From assembly GCF_011039205.1 (NCBI RefSeq), contig NZ_JAAKEL010000003.1, positions 124,001 through 188,000 on the forward strand: a stretch of DNA of 64,000 bases, in the 5' to 3' direction. A program made the position numbers and the translations under genes. Origin of the DNA: Dysgonomonas sp. ZJ279 (GTDB taxonomy: Bacteria; Bacteroidota; Bacteroidia; Bacteroidales; Dysgonomonadaceae). Of this stretch, positions 36,610-44,404 are shown piece by piece. How positions within the stretch are numbered: position 1 is the stretch's first letter; each line of letters starts with the position of its first letter. The notes under the pieces are model-generated. The model was not told the origin of the DNA. It ran no database searches and was given only the letters and a program-made list of their open reading frames with translations.

Positions 36610-39174
36610 ATGAATAAAACGTTACTATACAATATTATCAATAAAAAAGCTGGTATATTTCTTATATTCTTCTTTACTTCATGCACCTATACCCTTGCAC
36701 AAAATGTCACATCTATCAGGGGAATTATAAAAGACTCCCTGACTCTCGAAACATTGCCCTTTGTTACTATTCAGTTTGAAAATACTACTAATGGCGTTTT
36801 TTCAGATAATGATGGGGAATTTAAATTGAGTAACAGGAATAACAATACTGTTGTCGTAGCTTCTTTTATAGGATATAAAACGAAGAAATTTACAATTCCG
36901 GCAGGGAAAGCAACCGTGCAGGATATATTTTTAGAACCCGAAGACTTAGCTTTACAGGAAGTAATTGTACGTCCTAAAAAAGAAAAATATTCCAAAAAAG
37001 ATAATCCTGCTGTCGAATTAATCAAGAAGGTTATAGCACATAAGCATGATAATAATATAACATCAGAAGAATATTATCAGTACAATGAGTATGAGCGGAT
37101 ATTCTTTGCTCTGAACGATTTTAAACCTGAACAATCTCAATTCAAAAGATATAAGTTTTTACCCAATTATATTGATACATCTATTATTGATAATAAACCG
37201 ATCTTACCATTTTCTTTGCGTGAAAAAACATCGGAAAACCATTATCGTAAAGAACCGAAGACAAATAAGAAAATAGTCAAAGGATATCACATAGAGGGAA
37301 TAGACAAAGTAATAGACACAGAGGGTATAGATGCTATTATAGCCGAGACATTCAAAGATGTATCGATCTATGATAATTCTATAACTCTTCTCTATCATAG
37401 TTTTATTAGCCCATTGAGTGAACATAGTTCCGTTAATTTCTACAAATGGTATCTGAACGATACTGTTTATATTGACGGGCAAAAGGTTATAAACCTGTCT
37501 TTTGCCCCATTCAATTCGAGAGATATAGGATTCACCGGAACGCTTTATATTACAGCAGACAGTACCTATGCCGTGAAAAGAGCTATATTGAGAACCCCTA
37601 AAAAAATGAATATCAACTTTGTGGAGGAGTTGGTTATTGAACACGATTTTATACAGACGGAATCTGGTAAATGGGTGCCACACGAACAACGTATGGCAAT
37701 GGACTTATCGATGCTTGATGCAGTAAAATTCTATGTAGACAAGACCCAGACACTAAGTGATTTCGAATTTGGGGTAGCACCGGATTCGGTATATAATTTA
37801 GAAGCGCCTGTTAGCTTCGAAAAAGATTATCTGAAACGCCCAAAAGAATTCTGGTCAGAAAATCGTCCGGAGAATCATCAGAAAGATTATCGTATGGATA
37901 TGATGATGGATGACATGAACAAAGTTTTTCTATTCAGAGTATTGTTGAATGCTGGTAATATAATCTCGACGGGCTATGTACAAACATCAAAAGTCCCCGA
38001 GCTTAATAAAATTGAGATAGGAACTGTACCAACTCTTTATAGTTATAATCCGGTTGAGGGTAATCGTTTTCGTTTAACAGCAACAACTACAAAATACTTT
38101 CATCCCAATTTATTTTTGTATGGCTATGGAGCTTATGGAACACGCGACGGTCGATTCAAATATTATGGTGAAGCTACATGGGCGTTCAATGAAGTGGAAA
38201 AACATAAAAATGAATATCCACAGAATAATCTGACAGTTGCTTATAAATATGATATGAATAATCTTGGTCAGCGATTTTTACAGGCTGAACGAGATAATAT
38301 ATTAATGTCCATCAGACCGTCTAGAAATGAGAAATTGACTTATAACAGGCAAATGCAGGTATCTTATAATAGAGAATATCACAATGGTTTTTCATTCAAT
38401 TTATCAACTCAATTATCAGACGAGAGTCCGGCAGGGAATCTATTATTTGAGAAGATCGACGAATTGGGCAATAAATACTCTGTAAGCAATATTCAGATAA
38501 CGGAAACATCCCTTGCATTACGTTATGCTCCAAATGAAAAGTTCTTTCAACAACGAAGAAAGAGGTTTGCGATTCCTTCGGAGAAATTCGTAATAAATTT
38601 GTCACATGCTATTGCTTTGAAAGATGTTTTAGGTGGTCAATACGATTATAATAAAACATCATTCTCTATTCTTAAAGAAAAATGGGTTTCTCCATTTGGA
38701 AAACTCACCTTCTCTGCTCAAGCCGAGAAAATATGGGGCGAAATACCTTTTCCTTTATTGATTACACCAAGTGCCAACAACTCGTATACAATACAAAAAG
38801 GAAGTTTTTATATGATCAATCCTTTAGAATTTGTTCACGATTCTCAGGTTACATGGGAGGTTTATTACCACATGGGTGGATGGCTTTTCAATCGTATACC
38901 TTTTATTAAGGTACTCAAATGGAGAGAAGTCGCAGGATTTCGTGGATTCTATGGCGAATTAAGCAAAAGAAATAACCCTACATACAATCACGACTTGCTG
39001 ATATTACCTCAAACAACTTATACAACGAGTAATACGCCATATATGGAGTATAATGTGGGTATAGAGAATATTTTTAAATTTTTCCGTATCGATTATGTCC
39101 GCCGTCTTAACTATTTGGATCATCCGGATATCAGTAAAGATGGATTTCGTATATCATTCGATATGACTTTCTAA
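36610..39174 (+). CDS. DUF5686 outer-membrane protein with carboxypeptidase-regulatory-like domain
   Basis: This 854-residue protein is predicted to be an outer-membrane beta barrel. A signal peptide ends near TYTLAQ (about residue 31). Residues 35-120 are a carboxypeptidase-regulatory-like beta domain (IRGIIKDSLTLETLPFVTIQ, VVASFIGYKTKKF, LALQEVIV). The remainder matches DUF5686: NPAVELIKKVIAHK near 137, DFNSRDIGFTGTLYI-type segment, and a long series of amphipathic strands ending in FRISFDMTF with C-terminal Phe. The function is unknown; the domain order resembles TonB-linked receptors but there is no typical plug. It is monocistronic, bounded by the hairpin at 36522 and the strong terminator at 39182. 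Confidence 0.88.
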   Translation: MNKTLLYNIINKKAGIFLIFFFTSCTYTLAQNVTSIRGIIKDSLTLETLPFVTIQFENTTNGVFSDNDGEFKLSNRNNNTVVVASFIGYKTKKFTIPAGKATVQDIFLEPEDLALQEVIVRPKKEKYSKKDNPAVELIKKVIAHKHDNNITSEEYYQYNEYERIFFALNDFKPEQSQFKRYKFLPNYIDTSIIDNKPILPFSLREKTSENHYRKEPKTNKKIVKGYHIEGIDKVIDTEGIDAIIAETFKDVSIYDNSITLLYHSFISPLSEHSSVNFYKWYLNDTVYIDGQKVINLSFAPFNSRDIGFTGTLYITADSTYAVKRAILRTPKKMNINFVEELVIEHDFIQTESGKWVPHEQRMAMDLSMLDAVKFYVDKTQTLSDFEFGVAPDSVYNLEAPVSFEKDYLKRPKEFWSENRPENHQKDYRMDMMMDDMNKVFLFRVLLNAGNIISTGYVQTSKVPELNKIEIGTVPTLYSYNPVEGNRFRLTATTTKYFHPNLFLYGYGAYGTRDGRFKYYGEATWAFNEVEKHKNEYPQNNLTVAYKYDMNNLGQRFLQAERDNILMSIRPSRNEKLTYNRQMQVSYNREYHNGFSFNLSTQLSDESPAGNLLFEKIDELGNKYSVSNIQITETSLALRYAPNEKFFQQRRKRFAIPSEKFVINLSHAIALKDVLGGQYDYNKTSFSILKEKWVSPFGKLTFSAQAEKIWGEIPFPLLITPSANNSYTIQKGSFYMINPLEFVHDSQVTWEVYYHMGGWLFNRIPFIKVLKWREVAGFRGFYGELSKRNNPTYNHDLLILPQTTYTTSNTPYMEYNVGIENIFKFFRIDYVRRLNYLDHPDISKDGFRISFDMTF

Positions 39175-39181
39175 GAATACT

Positions 39182-39210
39182 AAAGGGACACTTAATTTAA
39201 GTGTCCCTTT
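39182..39210. terminator. Bidirectional terminator between DUF5686 and lipid kinase genes
   Basis: Perfect 13-base arms at 39182-39194 and 39198-39210 between convergent genes, A-rich left and T-rich right. Confidence 0.9.
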
Positions 39211-39214
39211 TATT

Positions 39215-40168
39215 TTATTTTGATATCGATCGCAATATATTTAATATTATTTCTTGCGGATCTAGTGGGTGTTTCTTAGGTGGATTCTTTGGTACTAATA
39301 CGCTCAAGCCTTTAGGGATAATGATGACATGTATCTCTTTTCCCATTTGTATCGGATCACCGTCTATATGCATTATTCCTTCTTTTTCTCGTTTGATCGT
39401 AGCTTCTTTAGTTAGAAGTTCTATCATTTTCTTATTGTCGTCCAGATTACGAGTGAAAAGTTGGACTGTAGTTTGCGGAACATCGAGGATTGTTAGTGGT
39501 TTCAATATCGATATATTCATCAAGCCGTCCTGTATGTCGGCATGAGGGGCTATATGTGCATTATAGCCATATTGAGAGGCGTTGGCACATGTCACTACAA
39601 ACGCTTTATCTTTGATTGTACCTTCGGGACAAATTATTTCGTAAGTTTCAGATTTCTGTTCTATAAAAGATTCGAACATATTCTTTACATACATAAGTGA
39701 ACCTCTACTCTTTTTTCCTGATACCTTCTCTGCTACAACAGCATCGAATCCGACACCGCATGTGCAGAAAAATATGTGTCCGTTAGCCTTGCCATAATCG
39801 ATAGAAACTACATTCTCTTCCATAATAACAGCCAGAGCTTTCTTTGCATCAGTTGGTATGTTTAACTCGCGTCCTAAGCCGTTGCCCGATCCCATAGGGA
39901 TAATTCCTAATGCAATATCAGACCCGATAAGCGTGCGTGCTACTTCATTTACGGTGCCATCGCCACCTGCTGCAATCACGTAATCTACCTTGTCTTTAAT
40001 TGCTTGACTGGCTATTTCTGAACCATGGCCTGCATAGCCTGTTATAAAGATATGAACGTCAAATTTATGAGGATCCAAAGCTTGAGCTATCTTAGTTGGT
40101 AGTCCTTGTTTCGACGACGTTCCCGAAACAGGATTTATGATAACATATATTTTCTTTTTTTTGTTCAT
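39215..40168 (-). CDS. Diacylglycerol kinase family lipid kinase (YegS/DgkB-like)
   Basis: This 317-residue cytoplasmic or membrane-peripheral enzyme belongs to the DAGK-catalytic family (YegS/BmrU/LCB5). It shows the first strand-loop IINPVSGTSSKQG, the nucleotide-binding GGDGTVNEVAR near residue 66, and GIIPMGSGNGLGRELNI near 93. The substrate is a lipid alcohol such as diacylglycerol or, given that Bacteroidales make sphingolipids, a sphingoid base; the sequence alone does not decide. The start at 40168 (MNKKKKIYVIINP) is chosen because the 20-residue upstream extension overlaps the promoter at 40199-40229. Confidence 0.9.
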   Translation of the reverse strand: MNKKKKIYVIINPVSGTSSKQGLPTKIAQALDPHKFDVHIFITGYAGHGSEIASQAIKDKVDYVIAAGGDGTVNEVARTLIGSDIALGIIPMGSGNGLGRELNIPTDAKKALAVIMEENVVSIDYGKANGHIFFCTCGVGFDAVVAEKVSGKKSRGSLMYVKNMFESFIEQKSETYEIICPEGTIKDKAFVVTCANASQYGYNAHIAPHADIQDGLMNISILKPLTILDVPQTTVQLFTRNLDDNKKMIELLTKEATIKREKEGIMHIDGDPIQMGKEIHVIIIPKGLSVLVPKNPPKKHPLDPQEIILNILRSISK

Positions 40169-40198
40169 AATGTAAAGCAGCTCATTCGTTTTATAAGG

Positions 40199-40229
40199 CA
40201 AAAATAGGGTTTTAACAGTAATAGACAAA
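40199..40229 (-). promoter_or_regulatory. Promoter of the lipid kinase gene
   Basis: On the minus strand TTTG (40226-40229) is followed by 19 bases and TATTTTTG (40199-40206). Both boxes match the Bacteroidetes consensus exactly and the spacing is ideal. The ATG lies 31 bases downstream. Confidence 0.8.
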
Positions 40230-40280
40230 GATAATCTGTCAATAAAATTTATATATTGACTAAAGAAAAAAAAGAAGGTC

Positions 40281-40288
40281 TATCTTTG
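40281..40288 (+). promoter_or_regulatory. Promoter of the cysteine desulfidase-exporter operon (-7 box TATCTTTG)
   Basis: Exact TAnnTTTG match ending 31 bases before the ATG at 40319; a TTG lies about 22 bases upstream as an imperfect -33. If this box is used, the TTG at 40256 cannot be the start codon because it lies upstream of the transcript. Confidence 0.65.
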
Positions 40289-40318
40289 TACTTGGAATCA
40301 ATAAAAGTACTAAATAAT

Positions 40319-41602
40319 ATGCTAAGTTGTTCGGAAGAAAAACAAATAATAGACCTTATCAAAAAAGAAGTTGTTCCGGCTATTGGTTGTACTGAACCCA
40401 CGGCTGTATCGCTATGTGTAGCCAAAGCAGCAGAGACTCTAGGCGAGCGTCCCGAAAAGATAAGTGTGCTATTAAGTGCAAATATTCTTAAGAATGCGAT
40501 GGGGGTAGGCATCCCCGGTACAAAGATGGTTGGTTTACCAATAGCTATTGCATTAGGTGCCTTAGTGGGTAAAAGTGAATACGGATTGCAGGTACTCAAA
40601 GATTTGACCAGCGATAAACTGGAAGAGGGAAAACAATACATAGCTGACAAAAAGATCGAAATAGGACTAAAAGATGGCGTATGTGACAAGTTGTATATCG
40701 AAGTTCACTGTATGAGTGGGAACGACAGTTCAACTGTTATTATAAAAACGACTCATACCAATTTTTCTTATATCGAAAAAAATAAAGAGGTATTATACAG
40801 TCAGGAAAATGATATATGCGAGCAGCATTGCAATGACGAAATCGTATTAGCCTTTGGCAAAGTTTATGATTTTGCAATGAATGTTCCCATAGACGATATT
40901 CGCTTTATCTTGAAAGCTGCTGAATTGAACCGTGCTGCATCAAAGTTGTCATCCGAAGGTAGTTATGGTCATAATGTGGCAAAAACGGTAACAGGTACTC
41001 TTGGTAAACAGATTTTTGGAGATACGATGTTATCTCACATGCTTTCATATACGGCTGCTGCCTGCGATGCTCGTATGGATGGTGCAATGATTCCTGTGAT
41101 GAGTAACTCGGGTAGCGGAAATCAAGGTATTACAGCAACATTACCTGTATTGGCTTATGCGGAAGATATAAAAGCGGAAGAAGGGCAGTTAATCAGGGCA
41201 TTAATATTAAGCCACTTGACGGTAGTGTATATAAAACAAAAACTAGGTCGTTTGTCTGCTCTGTGCGGATGTGTAGCTGCTGCTACGGGTGCTAGTTGTG
41301 GTATAACTTATCTGATGGGTGGAGATTATAATCAGATTACTTTTGCCGTGAAAAATATGGTAGGTAATATTACCGGAATGATCTGCGACGGGGCTAAACC
41401 CAGTTGTGCCCTTAAAATATCGAGTGGAGTATCTACAGCTGTTCTTTCGGCTATTATGGCTATAGAGAATAAGGTGGTTACTTCTATCGAAGGAATTGTA
41501 GATAATGATGTGGATAAGACCATTGAGAATCTGACTAGTATCGGTGCTATCGGTATGCAGGAAACGGATAAGCTCGTATTGCAGATTATGACAAATAAAT
41601 AA
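40319..41602 (+). CDS. L-cysteine desulfidase / serine dehydratase-like protein (CyuA/YhaM, UPF0597 family)
   Basis: This 427-residue protein belongs to the CyuA/YhaM (UPF0597) family, related to the alpha subunit of iron-sulfur serine dehydratases. Studied members break L-cysteine down to sulfide, ammonia and pyruvate with a [4Fe-4S] cluster. The conserved start EEVVPAIGCTEPTAV-like block is present with Cys24, followed by GVGIPGTKMVGLPIAIALG, NSGSGNQGI near residue 262 and two Cys-containing blocks, CGCVAAATGASCG and MICDGAKPSCALK, that can supply the remaining cluster ligands. The ATG at 40319 is preferred because the family N-terminus begins there and a promoter box sits just upstream. 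Two ThrE-type exporter genes follow at 44 and 6 bases in the same operon. Confidence 0.88.
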   Translation: MLSCSEEKQIIDLIKKEVVPAIGCTEPTAVSLCVAKAAETLGERPEKISVLLSANILKNAMGVGIPGTKMVGLPIAIALGALVGKSEYGLQVLKDLTSDKLEEGKQYIADKKIEIGLKDGVCDKLYIEVHCMSGNDSSTVIIKTTHTNFSYIEKNKEVLYSQENDICEQHCNDEIVLAFGKVYDFAMNVPIDDIRFILKAAELNRAASKLSSEGSYGHNVAKTVTGTLGKQIFGDTMLSHMLSYTAAACDARMDGAMIPVMSNSGSGNQGITATLPVLAYAEDIKAEEGQLIRALILSHLTVVYIKQKLGRLSALCGCVAAATGASCGITYLMGGDYNQITFAVKNMVGNITGMICDGAKPSCALKISSGVSTAVLSAIMAIENKVVTSIEGIVDNDVDKTIENLTSIGAIGMQETDKLVLQIMTNK

Positions 41603-41646
41603 ACAAAGAAAAGATATATAGCGTTATAGTTATCTATCATTTAGAT

Positions 41647-42459
41647 ATGACCATGCCAGTGGATAAAAATAAAGAAATAGTGCAAGAACATATACCGGCT
41701 CAACGTTTTGCTGATCTGATACTCGATATGGGAACATTCCTTCTCTCGTCGGGTGCTCATTGTGGCCGAATCAATAGTAACATTAATAGACTGGCTAATA
41801 CATGGGGGTTCGAGATTAACATGGACCCTACATTCAAAGGATTGTTGGTAAAAGTAAAAGATAAAAATAATCCGGAGAATACAGTCACGTCTTATAAGAC
41901 ATCACCTATTTACAGTGTCCATCTGGCCGTGCTTACAAACATATCTCACTTATCGTGGAAGGTTCAGGATGAAAATCTATCGATAGAGGAGACTGAAAAA
42001 GAATTTGCAGCCATAAAGGCGAAGCCTAATTACAAAAGCTGGCAAGTCGCAATAGCTGTCGGTTTTTCGTGTGCAGGGCTGTGCATGTTTTCTTCCGGAG
42101 ATATATACAATGCATTGATCGCATTCGTTGCGGCAGCAGTAGGTTCTACTTTCCGGGTGAAAGTTGCCAGTATGAATTTTAATGCAATGATTTCGATAAG
42201 TATAGCTGCATTTATCACAACCCTAATTACGGGATTGGGAACGCTTTTTAATATAGGCGCTCATCCTGAAGCCGCAATGGCAACAGCAGTGTTGTATCTT
42301 ATACCGGGTGTGCCTCTGATCAATTGCGTGATAGATTTGATAGAAGGATATTTGCCTGCGGCAATCAACAGAGCATTGTTCGGTGGATTTATACTCTTAT
42401 GTATAGCGGCTGGAATGACCTTGTGTATCACCCTTATAGGTATTAATAATTTCAATTAA
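41647..42459 (+). CDS. Threonine/serine exporter ThrE, N-terminal-domain subunit (DUF1212)
   Basis: This 270-residue inner-membrane protein matches the DUF1212 half of ThrE, an amino-acid exporter first described in Corynebacterium. The cytoplasmic first half carries FADLILDMGTFLLSSGAHCGRI and KTSPIYSVHLAVLTNISHLSW; about five membrane helices follow from residue 135, including AVGSTFRVKVASMNFNAMISIS and the ATAVLYLIPGVPLINCVIDLIEG block. The other half is the next gene. The start could be the ATG at 41647 or the second ATG two codons on. It is the second gene of the cysteine desulfidase operon, so it likely exports an amino acid of the serine/cysteine group. Confidence 0.92.
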   Translation: MTMPVDKNKEIVQEHIPAQRFADLILDMGTFLLSSGAHCGRINSNINRLANTWGFEINMDPTFKGLLVKVKDKNNPENTVTSYKTSPIYSVHLAVLTNISHLSWKVQDENLSIEETEKEFAAIKAKPNYKSWQVAIAVGFSCAGLCMFSSGDIYNALIAFVAAAVGSTFRVKVASMNFNAMISISIAAFITTLITGLGTLFNIGAHPEAAMATAVLYLIPGVPLINCVIDLIEGYLPAAINRALFGGFILLCIAAGMTLCITLIGINNFN

Positions 42460-42465
42460 GAACTG

Positions 42466-42972
42466 ATGGAACTTTCGATATTTACAGTATTACGTGATTT
42501 TGGAATTGCCTTCGTCGTAGGTTTTTGTTGGGCTATTTTATTTGGCTCACCTAAGCGTATTCTATGGGTTGCCGGATTGTTGGGCGGTATGGGGCATTGC
42601 GTCCGTTTTATACTTACTCAGCTCGATTTCGGCTTGATTACAGCTACTCTTGCAGGTTCTGTGGCAGTAGGGTTGGTCGGTATATTTGTGGCTCACAAAG
42701 TGGATAATCCACCCGTAGTCTTTACTATGCCTGCATGTATTACGATGATTCCCGGCATGTTCGCTTACAAAACAATGTTAGCAGGGATAAAAATAACTGA
42801 TTTATCTATTGTCGAAAATGATCCGCATATTTTGGTAGATATGGCTCATAACCTTATGCTGACCATGTCTTTATTGTTCACATTGGCAATAGGAATCTGT
42901 ATTGGAGCTTTGCTGTTCCGTAAGCCTAGCGTAAGAGATATCTCATTAAAAGATATGATAAAAAAGAGCTAA
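42466..42972 (+). CDS. Threonine/serine exporter ThrE, C-terminal-domain subunit (DUF3815)
   Basis: This 168-residue protein with about five membrane helices is the DUF3815 half of a split ThrE exporter. Typical parts are FGIAFVVGFCWAILFGSPKR at the start, LAGSVAVGLVGIFVAHK and TMPACITMIPGMFAYKTM near residue 98. It begins 6 bases after its partner and the two should form a complex. It ends the operon, followed by a strong bidirectional terminator. Confidence 0.92.
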   Translation: MELSIFTVLRDFGIAFVVGFCWAILFGSPKRILWVAGLLGGMGHCVRFILTQLDFGLITATLAGSVAVGLVGIFVAHKVDNPPVVFTMPACITMIPGMFAYKTMLAGIKITDLSIVENDPHILVDMAHNLMLTMSLLFTLAIGICIGALLFRKPSVRDISLKDMIKKS

Positions 42973-42990
42973 TTATATATTTTATAGAAT

Positions 42991-43027
42991 AAAAAAGGCC
43001 TGCTTTCTAAAAGCAGGCCTTTTTTGT
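42991..43027. terminator. Bidirectional terminator between the ThrE-type operon and aroA
   Basis: A 16-base perfect stem (42991-43006 with 43010-43025) with a 3-base loop, A6 on one side and T6 on the other, between convergent genes. Confidence 0.92.
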
Positions 43028-43039
43028 TATTTTGTTTCT

Positions 43040-44257
43040 TTATTCTATCGTATAACCTGATAGTTTAAGATCGTCCCAAAAATTTGGATATGATTTAGAT
43101 ACTACACCAGGTTCATTTATTTTCAGACGATCAAGCTTTATTGCTGCAGGAGCAAACGCCATTGCCATACGATGATCTTCATATGTTTTAATAATTGGAT
43201 CTTCTTCAGGTATACAACGTTCTCCGTTCCATTCAAGAATGCTATTTTCACTGTCTGTCAACACATATCCTAGTTTCTTCATTTCGGCTTTCAAGGCTTC
43301 TATTCTATCAGTCTCTTTTATTTTAAGCGTTTGTAGTCCTGCAAATAAAAATGGAATATCCATCATGCAGCAAGTGACTACAAATGTTTGAGCCAAATCG
43401 GGTTCATTGATGAAGTTATGAAAGAACTTCTTTGTTATTCTATTTGTCTTGGTCAGTATAACACCATCATCAGTATATTTTGTTTCAATACCAAGATCTA
43501 AGAATAACTCAGCAACTTTAGAATCGCCTTGCATGCTGTTTTTGAACAGGCCTTTCAATTCTATCCTAGCATCATCAGCCAATGCAGCCATAGAGTACCA
43601 GTAAGACGCAGCCGACCAGTCCGATTCAACCATATAAGGTACCGGTTTATATTCTTCGGGGTATATCCTTATTGTTTTATCTTCCCAGTGAGCTTTCACT
43701 CCATATTGAGCCATCATACCCAATGTGAGTTTAATGTATGGTATCGATATAATATCACCTTCAAGATGTATAATAAGCCCTTTAGACATTGTAGGGGCTA
43801 TCATCAAAAGGGCTGATATAAATTGGGAACTGACTCCGCCCGAAAGGCGAATTTCGCCACCATCTAAAGCGCTGCCTTTTATTTTGAGAGGAGGATATCC
43901 TTTCTTTCCTAAATATTCGATGCGTGCACCCAACGATGTTAATGCATCTACAAGAATATGTATAGGACGCTCGCGCATTCTTTCTGTACCCGTTATAATC
44001 CATTCGCCTGGGAAATGGGATAGAAATGCTGTCAGAAAACGCATCGAAGTTCCGGCTGCTTTTACATCAATAAGATTGCTCTCTGAGTTGAAGGCGGCAA
44101 TCATTACTTTAGTATCATCACAATCCGATAGATTTTCGATTTTTTTATCACTTAAGCTTAGGGCGTTTAAGATTAAAGCTCTATTGCTAATGCTTTTAGA
44201 GGCCGGAAGCTTTATTGTGGAGTTTATGGCTTTTGGAGCCTTTATTTCATATTGCAT
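43040..44257 (-). CDS. aroA: 3-phosphoshikimate 1-carboxyvinyltransferase (EPSP synthase)
   Basis: AroA joins shikimate-3-phosphate and PEP in aromatic amino-acid synthesis. The N-terminal substrate motif LPASKSISNRALIL is at about residues 18-31, GTSMRFLTAFL near 85-95 replaces the common GNAGTAMRPL form, RERPIHILVDALTSLG follows near 115, and the C-terminal domain has KIKETDRIEALKAEMKKLG and YEDHRMAMAFAP. The 405-residue length is slightly short but normal for Bacteroidales. It is monocistronic, with the promoter at 44284-44314 and a terminator after it. Confidence 0.95.
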   Translation of the reverse strand: MQYEIKAPKAINSTIKLPASKSISNRALILNALSLSDKKIENLSDCDDTKVMIAAFNSESNLIDVKAAGTSMRFLTAFLSHFPGEWIITGTERMRERPIHILVDALTSLGARIEYLGKKGYPPLKIKGSALDGGEIRLSGGVSSQFISALLMIAPTMSKGLIIHLEGDIISIPYIKLTLGMMAQYGVKAHWEDKTIRIYPEEYKPVPYMVESDWSAASYWYSMAALADDARIELKGLFKNSMQGDSKVAELFLDLGIETKYTDDGVILTKTNRITKKFFHNFINEPDLAQTFVVTCCMMDIPFLFAGLQTLKIKETDRIEALKAEMKKLGYVLTDSENSILEWNGERCIPEEDPIIKTYEDHRMAMAFAPAAIKLDRLKINEPGVVSKSYPNFWDDLKLSGYTIE

Positions 44258-44283
44258 AATAGATTATCCAGTTTATTTCTGTA

Positions 44284-44314
44284 CGAAATTAGAGAAAAAC
44301 TCATAGAAATCAAA
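44284..44314 (-). promoter_or_regulatory. Promoter of aroA
   Basis: On the minus strand TTTG (44311-44314), 19 bases, then TAATTTCG (44284-44291), one base off the -7 consensus. The start codon lies 27 bases downstream. Confidence 0.65.
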
Positions 44315-44404
44315 TTCATTAAACATAGATTAAGGATTTAACCATGCTAACAATAAAAAATGATTGCTATGAGCTTTATTCTTATAATTAGTGTTAATTT
44401 ACAA

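Noticed and set aside
43725-44306. 193-codon plus-strand ORF overlapping aroA
   Set aside because: It lies opposite the conserved N-terminal half of aroA and has no recognisable domain.
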